DNA from: Cochliopodium minus | Taxonomy: Eukaryota; Discosea; Himatismenida; Cochliopodiidae | DNA length: 41,820 nucleotides | Reading direction: 5' to 3' | Assembly: GCA_024220525.1 (NCBI GenBank) | Contig: JAMYWO010000287.1 | Location: 6,282-48,101, forward strand | Part shown: in pieces, positions 35,501 to 41,820 of the stretch | How the letters are laid out: every line of letters starts with the position of its first letter | Position numbering within the stretch: position 1 is the stretch's first letter | Position numbers and translations under genes: made by a program | The notes under the pieces: generated by a model | What the model saw: the letters and a program-made list of their open reading frames with translations, nothing else | Told to the model about the DNA's origin: nothing | The model's database searches: none

Positions 35501-36484
35501 ACATGAACTATTTGGTCCAAGAAATCTAAGTCGAAGATGATTGCTTTGCACTCTGAAACCAGCAATGAGTGAATCAAGGCGTCTTCCTTCAAGTTGAAGT
35601 TGATGAAAGAACTCCTAAAATTAAAAAAAATTAATTGTTACAGATGATAAACAAACAATAAAAAATAAATTAAATAATGATAATAATTTAAACTTTTAAA
35701 AGTAAAATAATTGTTTTGGATAAAATAATGATTTAAAAAAAATCAAAAAAAATAAATTATAAAATGAAATTAAAAAATAACAAGATTAAAATAAAATATA
35801 AAAAAAAAAATTAAAAGAAGAAAAAATTTTTCAAAAATAATTAAAATAAACTTTTTAAAAATAAAAATAAAATAAAGAATACCTTATTCCAATTTTGGCC
35901 AAACCAATCCATGTAGTAGCGAAATAAGGCTTGTTTTGCAAATAGATGGCAATGGTGTCGTTTGCGCTCAAGCCAGAATCCTTGTGGATGAAAGAGGCGA
36001 TCTGGTTGGATCTTCTCTCTGCCTCTCCAAAAGTAAGAACGCTTCCATCAGTAGCATTAATGATAAAAGGTTTTTCTTCGTTCACTCTACCCAAAATGTC
36101 ATCCCAAAATCTATCAACTAATAAAATAATAAAGTTGAAAAATTAATCTAAAATTTTTGGAATGTTATAATGATCATATTAAAAGATAGAATAGTTTATC
36201 ATTTTATTTTTCATAATTGAAATTTTCTTCTTTTATAAATCTTTTTTATTTTTTTATTTACTGGTATGATTTTTTGATTCATTCACTGCCACTGCTTTTT
36301 GGAATACCCCAAACAATTTCAAGAAATTCCAATGTCTGAGGTCCAATTGATAATAGAATTTGAACACCCCAATCAACCCAATAAAGGCAGTAATGAGAAG
36401 GAAGATGGTCCATTTTAATAAAAATGGGTAGATAAAAAATAGGATCCCAAAAACAACTAAAGATCCCAATAATTTGATATTCAT
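32589..36484 (-). CDS. Fatty-acid transport protein / very-long-chain acyl-CoA synthetase (FATP, SLC27A type)
   Basis: About 13 exons, roughly 620-640 residues, ATG 36484 to stop 32589. Starts with a membrane anchor ([20 protein letters not shown], then [15 protein letters not shown]). Adenylation domain motifs: [60 protein letters not shown] (AMP-binding P-loop), [70 protein letters not shown] (FATP/VLACS signature), [16 protein letters not shown]-terminus: [27 protein letters not shown]. All core motifs are intact. These enzymes activate long and very-long-chain fatty acids with ATP and CoA and drive their uptake, usually at the ER, peroxisome or plasma membrane. Its introns hold the longest A-rich simple repeats of the window. 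Confidence 0.94.
32925..33020 (+). repeat. (AAAAAAT)n simple repeat in a FATP intron
   Basis: Eight or more AAAAAAT units in an intron of the FATP gene; reads as poly-T/AT on the coding strand upstream of a splice acceptor. Composition only. Confidence 0.8.
34440..34770 (+). repeat. A-rich tandem repeats in a FATP intron, with a 90-bp duplication
   Basis: This intron starts with AAATAA units, then AAATGAAAAA units. A segment containing aatgaaaaataagaaat occurs at 34631 and again at 34721 in the same context, so a block of about 90 bp is duplicated in tandem. It keeps open a hydrophobic minus-strand frame that is not a gene. Confidence 0.8.
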
Positions 36485-36785
36485 TTCCTCTTTTCTTGAA
36501 TAGCCTTTTTTTTTTTATTATTTATTTTTGTGTTGATAATTTTAAATGAAAAAACAATTTGATGGAGAAAAAGATAAGATAAAAAAGAGGAAAGATCCGA
36601 AAAGGGTTGTGAGAATTCAAAAAGAGAAAAGTTATTCAGTTAATAATTTATTAATAATAATTTTTTTTTAAAAATTAAAAAAAGAAATTCAAAAGAAATT
36701 ATCTTTTTTTTCTTTCTTTTTTTCTTCCTCAACAAAAGAAAAAAAAAAGAATTCAAAAAAAAAAAGGGGATGATCATCCAAAACA
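36485..36785. other. Intergenic, FATP promoter / S1P lyase 3' end
   Basis: 301-bp spacer between two minus-strand genes, rich in A/T tracts with a purine-rich block (GATGGAGAAAAAGATAAGAT) near 36560. No gene seen. Confidence 0.45.
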
Positions 36786-39504
36786 TTACTTGTCCTCAGG
36801 AGTCTCCAAAAGGATATCAAGGTAACCAACCAAAAGATCCTGGATCATGCCACGATCAGGAAAGCTAGAAGCCAAACCATAAACAGGAGCATTACCCTGC
36901 TTAGAAAGCAAAGGATCATTCTTGACAATCTCAACACTCTCCTTCAAATCCTTCAAAAAAAGATCCTCCTTACCAACAGTCTTGTTAGTACAACACAAAT
37001 GAACACCGTTGGGTCTGTGAATGGGATTAAGAGACCATCCTTTCTTAGCCATGGTGTCGGAGACGGAGAAGATGTTGTAGTCAGAAGCGGTGAAGGCGAT
37101 GACGAATCCTAAGGGGTCTCCCATCAGTTTGATTCCGTCGATTTTGGTGACGCCCTCCTTGATTGTTTGGGCGGTTTCGTAGATTTTGGTGGCGATTTCC
37201 AAGTATCTCTCTTTTCCCATGAACAACATCACTGCCCACGTTACTGCAATCAATCCTCCTGTAAATAAATAAAAAAAAAATTTATTATCATTCATTTTAT
37301 TTTTAAGATCAAATAATAATAAAAAAATAAAATAAAATTATTTTTGATTTAAAAAAAAAAGTTTAAGTGAAAAATAAAAATTTTTTTAAAAAATTTAATT
37401 TACCAGGTCTACTACCACTAACTGAAGGAGAACAGTACAATCCACCAGGCTAAATAAAAATAAAGTAAGAAAATAAATAATAAAAAATAAAGTAATAAAA
37501 TGAAAAATGAAATAAAACACAACAAAAATAAAACGAAAAAATAATCAAAATGAATGAAATTATTATTACCCAGTCAGTAGTTGTAAAAAACATGTGCTTT
37601 CTGTATTTTTTGTCAGAAAAGACAAGAACAGAGTTCCCTTTTTGGGAGTATCCATACTTGTGAGAATCTGCGGAAATGGAGGTGACGCCATCTACTGCAA
37701 AGTCGAAAGGAGGGATTTTGTTACCTTTAACCTTTTGGATCCAAGGCAAAATAAAACCTCCAAGGCAACCATCGACGTGGCAAAGAGTTTTATTTTCTTT
37801 TGCCATTTTAGCAATAGCTCTGGTTGCAAAAAAAAAAAAAAAAAAAAAAATATTTAATTGAAAAATATTCAAAGGATTTTTTTTTTAAAAATAAGTTAAT
37901 AAAACAAATTTAAAAATAAACGATATTTTATTTGATGTGATTAATTTTAAATTTTTTAAAACTTTATTTCAATATTATTAAAAACTATTTTTGTTAATAA
38001 AAATTTTTTTTATTTGTTTTTTTACCCTATGTCATCAATAATTCCGTGAGGATAATTAGGAGCAGAACCAACCAAGAGAACGGTGTTTCTGTTGATGGCA
38101 TTTTTCATCTTTCTGAGGTCCACTTTGAAGTCCTCCCCAACTGGAATGGATACCAACTTGACTTTGAAGTAGCTTGCACCCTTCTCGAAAGCAGCATGAG
38201 CAGTGACAGGGACAACCCTTTTGAATATTAAAATAAAAAAAGTAATAATAAAAATAAAATAAATTTGAAACAAAAATATTAAAATAACGAATTTAAAAAA
38301 ATAAATCAAAAAAAAAATTATTAAATAATTGGTAAATAAAAAATTCGTTTACATTTCTGGGTGAGAGATTCCTTTTTCTTTGAATCCATAATCTCTTGCG
38401 GCTTTGATAGCCATCAAGATACTCTCTGTTCCACCAGATGTTAAAACACCACAGCAGTCCTTGTTACCATTCAACATTTTGATGGTCATTCTGATAATTT
38501 CCGCTTCATATTTTCTCAAAGATGGCCTAAATTAGGAAGAGTTTAAAAATTTAAGAAAAAAAAAGTAAGATATGAAATCAAAAAAATTAAAGTTGGAATG
38601 TTAATTAAAATTTAAAAACGAAGATTATTCGTATTGTGAAACTGTTTTTTTGTAGTATTTTTAAATTTGATTAAAGAAGAATAAATATGAGAAGAGTGAC
38701 ATGAATTAAATTATGAGGTATATATTAATTCTTTTGAATGAGGAATATGACATTTAACCAATGAAAAAATTATTATTAAGGAATGAATTATTATAACGTT
38801 TATATTTTGAATTTTGAAATTGATTTCACTTTATTTTTACCATATATCAGGATGTAACGCATTAGAAGTGGAATACATGCAATAGATCTTGTTCAAAAAT
38901 TCAGTCAAATCTTCCTCTCCGAAATACACAGCACCACTGACCTTCCCATTCTTCCATTTCTTGTCTTCGTTCTCCTTCATTTTCTTCATCATCTCGATGA
39001 TCTCCTCCTTTGAAACGGATTTCTCTGGAATCTCCAAATAATGATCAACTCCCAAATCCTTATGCATCTCCTCTCTTATCTTATCGAGATTTTTGTTCAT
39101 TTCTTTTGAAATGATATTTGATGTTCCTTTGAAATGAAAGAAATAACATTAAATATAAAGCTTTATAATATCGAATTGAAATAAAAGTAAATAAATAATA
39201 AATATGTAATAAAATGTATCAATTAGAATGAATTAATATTATCTTTTTTACCTGGTGCATTTTTGGCCAAAAATAAAAGTTTCTTCAAAACTGAATTTTT
39301 CAATTCTGTAAACAAAAATAAATTATTATCAGTGGAATTGAAAAATATAAAATTATTAAATCTTCAAAATGTACCCTCAAATGGGGTTGTTATAACTTTG
39401 TAAGCAATATATGTAGATAATGCAGTCAACAAAGTCCCTGAAATTAAAGAAAATGGCTTTGTATTTTCAAAATAATTGTTTAATCCATCAATTAAGCTCC
39501 TCAT
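36786..39504 (-). CDS. sglA: Sphingosine-1-phosphate lyase
   Basis: About nine exons, roughly 525 residues, ATG 39504 to stop 36786. N-terminal membrane anchor region ([19 protein letters not shown]), then the PLP-enzyme fold: [132 protein letters not shown] (Schiff-base lysine in HKYG), [39 protein letters not shown]. All catalytic motifs are present. The enzyme splits sphingosine-1-phosphate into hexadecenal-type aldehyde and phosphoethanolamine at the ER, ending S1P signalling; Dictyostelium has the orthologue SglA. The exon for [10 protein letters not shown] is preceded by a 23-nt T run. Confidence 0.96.
37828..37850 (+). repeat. 23-nt A run (poly-T tract before a splice acceptor)
   Basis: An uninterrupted A run on the plus strand. 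On the coding strand it is a T tract directly before gcaaccag, the acceptor of the S1P-lyase exon [10 protein letters not shown], so it acts as an extreme polypyrimidine tract. Confidence 0.85.
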
Positions 39505-39824
39505 TTTTTTTTTATTTTTCAATTATTTTTAATTTATTATTTCAAAAATCCCAAAAAATAACTTTTTTTTCCAAAATAGAAAAATCGTTTAAAGAAAGAA
39601 ATTTGATTGTAAAAGAGAAAGTTATAGTTCTTTTGTAACACATTCAAAGAGATTTTCTAGATAAGAAAGAAGCGTAATTAAAATAAAAAAATAAAAATAA
39701 AAAAAGCAAAAATACGAATAAAAAAGCTTAAAATTCGAAAGAAAATCAAAAAAATTTTAATATTTGACCAAAAATTAAATATATTTTTAATTAATAAAGA
39801 TAAATTAACAAAAACCTTAAAGAA
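39505..39824. other. Intergenic, S1P lyase promoter / dynein IC 3' end
   Basis: 320 bp between two minus-strand genes. Mostly A/T tracts; no convincing gene or RNA. A 72-codon plus-strand frame that starts at 39420 inside S1P lyase reaches into it, without coding character. Confidence 0.45.
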
Positions 39825-41501
39825 TCAGAAATTAGTATCGATGGAACCCTCTCTAAGAACATTTAAAACATCCTGAAATTTATCCCATTCCTTGTCCTCA
39901 GGGCTATAAAGAGCTTCAGAAGAAGAATATACAAACAAATCACCAACAGAATCACCAGCAACAAACTTTTTGCCATCATTAGACCAACATAATTTATTAA
40001 CAGGAATGACTTTATTATTTTTCTCGTCAGTTTCGAGATGAGGCTTGGAAATTTGAATAGAAACCTCTGTTTCTTCGTTCAAATCCCAAAGAGCGACTTT
40101 ACCTGAACCATCTGCAGAAGCAAAGACAGAAGGATGAACAGGAGACCATGCAACGTCATACACATAGTCGGAATGTTCTTCGAAAGAAATGAGAGGGGTC
40201 TCTGTATTTTTTTGAGACCAAAGTTTGACGGTCCAATCGATGGAAGAACTCAAGAATAACTCTCCAAAGTCGATCAAACCTCTTTTGGAATGAAAACTCA
40301 ATCCAGTAACTAAACCGTAATGACCACTATATTTGTCCTTCACACCACTTTCGCTACCGTGTCTGTAAGCGCGGAAAATGGAACCACTTTCACTTCCCGT
40401 GAAAAAGTTGTCGACTTCTCCATCAGGGAACTCCAAAACAGTAGACGCAACAGGAGTGGAAGTTTTGCTGGTAGAACTGGAAACATTCAACTCGAGAACT
40501 TCTTTGGGCTTCTCCAAGTTAGCGAGATCCCAAGCGCACATCTTCCCATCAGTGGAGACAGTAATCAAAGAGTTGGCATGTTGAGTACCGACCAAAGACA
40601 TTCCATAAATAGGATGGGAGTGGCCAGAAGAAGACAAAGGTGTTTTTTGAACAGGGAATGACTTGGCACGAGTATCCCACAACACCAATTGTCCTGAATA
40701 TGTTCCTCCTAAGATAACAGTAGGATAATATTGTGGCAAAAGGGTTGATGTCACACTTGATTGACATGTACATACTTTTTCTGGTCTTCCAAGTGTGTTT
40801 AGGACTGACCACAAGAGCACTACTCCGTCTGGGTCGTTGCTGTTTGTTTCGGAAGAGGAGTAACTCACTGCGAAGAGTTCGTTATGGATGGGAGACCAAC
40901 TGATGTCTGTTATTGATCTGTTTTTTGACCATCTTTCATCAAACATTTTTGTTTCGAATGTTAATTTCTTTTCGTGTGCTCGTCTAGAAGAATATTAATT
41001 AATCATTTTTAAATTAATTTTTTATAATCTATTATCTAATGGATTTATAATCCTCCTTTGAATTAATCTTTGATTGATTTCTTCTATGAATAGTTTAAAG
41101 TTTATATCCATATTTCCATAAAGCAATATATCATAATTATTGAGATATTATAAGAAATTCTCTTTAAAAGATTACTTATTCTGTGAATCGAAAGTATCTA
41201 TGGAATAATCAACCAAAATATCATATTGATTTGAACTATAAATCGCTCTTTCCATAGTTATAGATGCACGATCAATAAATTGTGAAAAATTTTCAGAAGA
41301 TTTGATAATTTGTTTGTCTGTTTCGGAGATTTCAGGATATTTCTCTTCCTCCTCCACCTTTTCCTCTGGAACTTCTTCATTAGATTCTATTACGTGTGAT
41401 TGAGTGATTACATGTGGCTTGTGTTCTTGTTCATTCTCTTTATTCTCAATTATGAATGTGGAATCACCGATTTGAGATGATTTATTATATAATTCTATTT
41501 T
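39825..41501 (-). CDS. Cytoplasmic dynein intermediate chain, C-terminal part (5' end outside window)
   Basis: Three regions are read. An exon from 41501 (KKIELYNKSSQIGDSTFIIE, then an acidic EEVPEEKVEEEEKYPEISET) runs on through FSQFIDRASITMERAIY, YDILVDYSIDTFDSQNK and splices in phase (gtaatc...ctag) to RAHEKKLTFETKMFDERW. The last exon (40985-39825) holds the WD40 propeller: ITDISWSPIHNELFAVSYSS, DPDGVVLLWSV, GGTYSGQLVLWDTRAK, TVSTDGKMCAWDL, VTGLSFHSKRG, LSSSIDWTVKLWSQK, YVYDVAWSPVHPSVFASADG, GKVALWDL, FVAGDSVGDLFVYSSSE. The FDRAS..MERA..YDILVDY block and propeller are those of DYNC1I. The N-terminal dynactin-binding coil and light-chain sites must lie upstream beyond the window. The chain links dynein heavy chain to cargo and dynactin. 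Confidence 0.93.
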
Positions 41502-41820
41502 CTTGATTGAAGAGCAAATGAGAATAAGGAATAATATAAAATTAAAATCAAATATTTTCGTGATTATACAAAAATTTTAGATTATCATCCAATTATTGGA
41601 TGATCCATGAATCAAATTTTGAGATCACATTGGTTATATAGTCAATTTTGATCTGAAGATGGTTCAAAATTAATTTTTTTTTTCCATATATTGAATCTTT
41701 GACAGTTATTACAATCTTATAATTTCATAATTTGAGTTTTAAATCTTTTTTCATATATCTTTCATGGTTTTATATTGGATCAATATTTGTTCATAATTTA
41801 TAAAAATTTTTTTTTTTAAT
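41502..41820. other. Intron or upstream sequence of dynein IC; 21-bp palindrome
   Basis: No coding frame on the minus strand fits dynein IC here, so this is probably an intron over 300 bp long. It contains a near-perfect palindrome at 41584-41604 (ATCATCCAAT, one base, ATTGGATGAT). No other feature seen. Confidence 0.4.

Noticed and set aside
37828-37850. A run as the tail of a retrocopied gene
   Set aside because: It lies directly before a splice acceptor of S1P lyase and has no retrocopy or target duplication beside it.
40320-40661. 113-codon plus-strand frame
   Set aside because: Antisense shadow of the well-supported WD40 exon of dynein intermediate chain.
41584-41604. 21-bp palindrome as a regulatory or mobile site
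   Set aside because: Single copy, no duplication at its ends and no partner; too little to claim a function.

Overview
The window is nuclear DNA from an AT-rich, intron-dense amoebozoan, most likely a dictyostelid social amoeba or a close relative. Four things point there. Nearly every gene is cut by short GT-AG introns (often 55-100 bp, made of A/T homopolymers) into exons that are visibly richer in G+C. Start codons sit in A-rich contexts. A RasGEF-cNMP-GRAM-cNMP protein of the GbpD type is present, an architecture I know from Dictyostelium. FHA-kinase, GLUG/PST-type adhesin and LRR proteins are the kinds of family common there. The species cannot be fixed from the sequence. All gene models are hand-spliced from the sequence, and exon borders are approximate unless given as exact.

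Layout. 1-896 (-) is the 5' part of an unidentified acidic/lysine-rich protein. 1140-2958 (-) is a secreted beta-sandwich-like protein built from about 14 exons, some only 6-17 nt long. 3643-6351 (+) is a GLUG-like, PST-repeat, single-pass surface protein that converges, with a 12-bp gap, on an LRR protein (6364-7897, -). 8126-10141 (-) is NIF3. 10371-10565 and 10701-11494 (+) are two small unidentified genes. 11615-17121 (-) is gbpD-like. 17438-19480 (-) is an FHA-domain CaMK/Chk2-like kinase. 19799-20645 (-) is a small, possibly mitochondrial-ribosomal protein. 21078-22918 (-) is a beta-lactamase-fold serine hydrolase. 23303-23698 (+) is a DOPA 4,5-dioxygenase-family protein. 24286-30638 (+) is a CLU-domain protein that ends in a PH-like domain. 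30981-32492 (+) is a membrane-anchored MOSC protein (mARC type). 32589-36484 (-) is a FATP/very-long-chain acyl-CoA synthetase. 36786-39504 (-) is sphingosine-1-phosphate lyase. 39825 to beyond 41501 (-) is cytoplasmic dynein intermediate chain, whose N-terminus lies outside the window.

The genes do not form one pathway, but there are themes. GbpD and the FHA kinase are signalling proteins in tandem. FATP and S1P lyase are neighbouring lipid enzymes on the same strand: S1P lyase releases a long-chain aldehyde and FATP-type enzymes activate long-chain acids to CoA. CLU and dynein intermediate chain both bear on organelle positioning.

The most interesting non-gene signals are as follows. Two 89-bp copies of a terminal-inverted-repeat element (2250-2338 and 32006-32094) each sit inside an intron, each with a 9-bp target duplication; removing insert plus duplication restores introns of 57 and 58 bp. 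In-frame micro-exons of 6, 9, 9, 12, 12 and 14 nt lie inside conserved motifs. A long imperfect intergenic hairpin lies at 20808-20954. Both cNMP-binding domains of the GbpD-like protein lack the usual cassette arginine. No virus-like elements, CRISPR arrays, rRNA or tRNA genes were seen.
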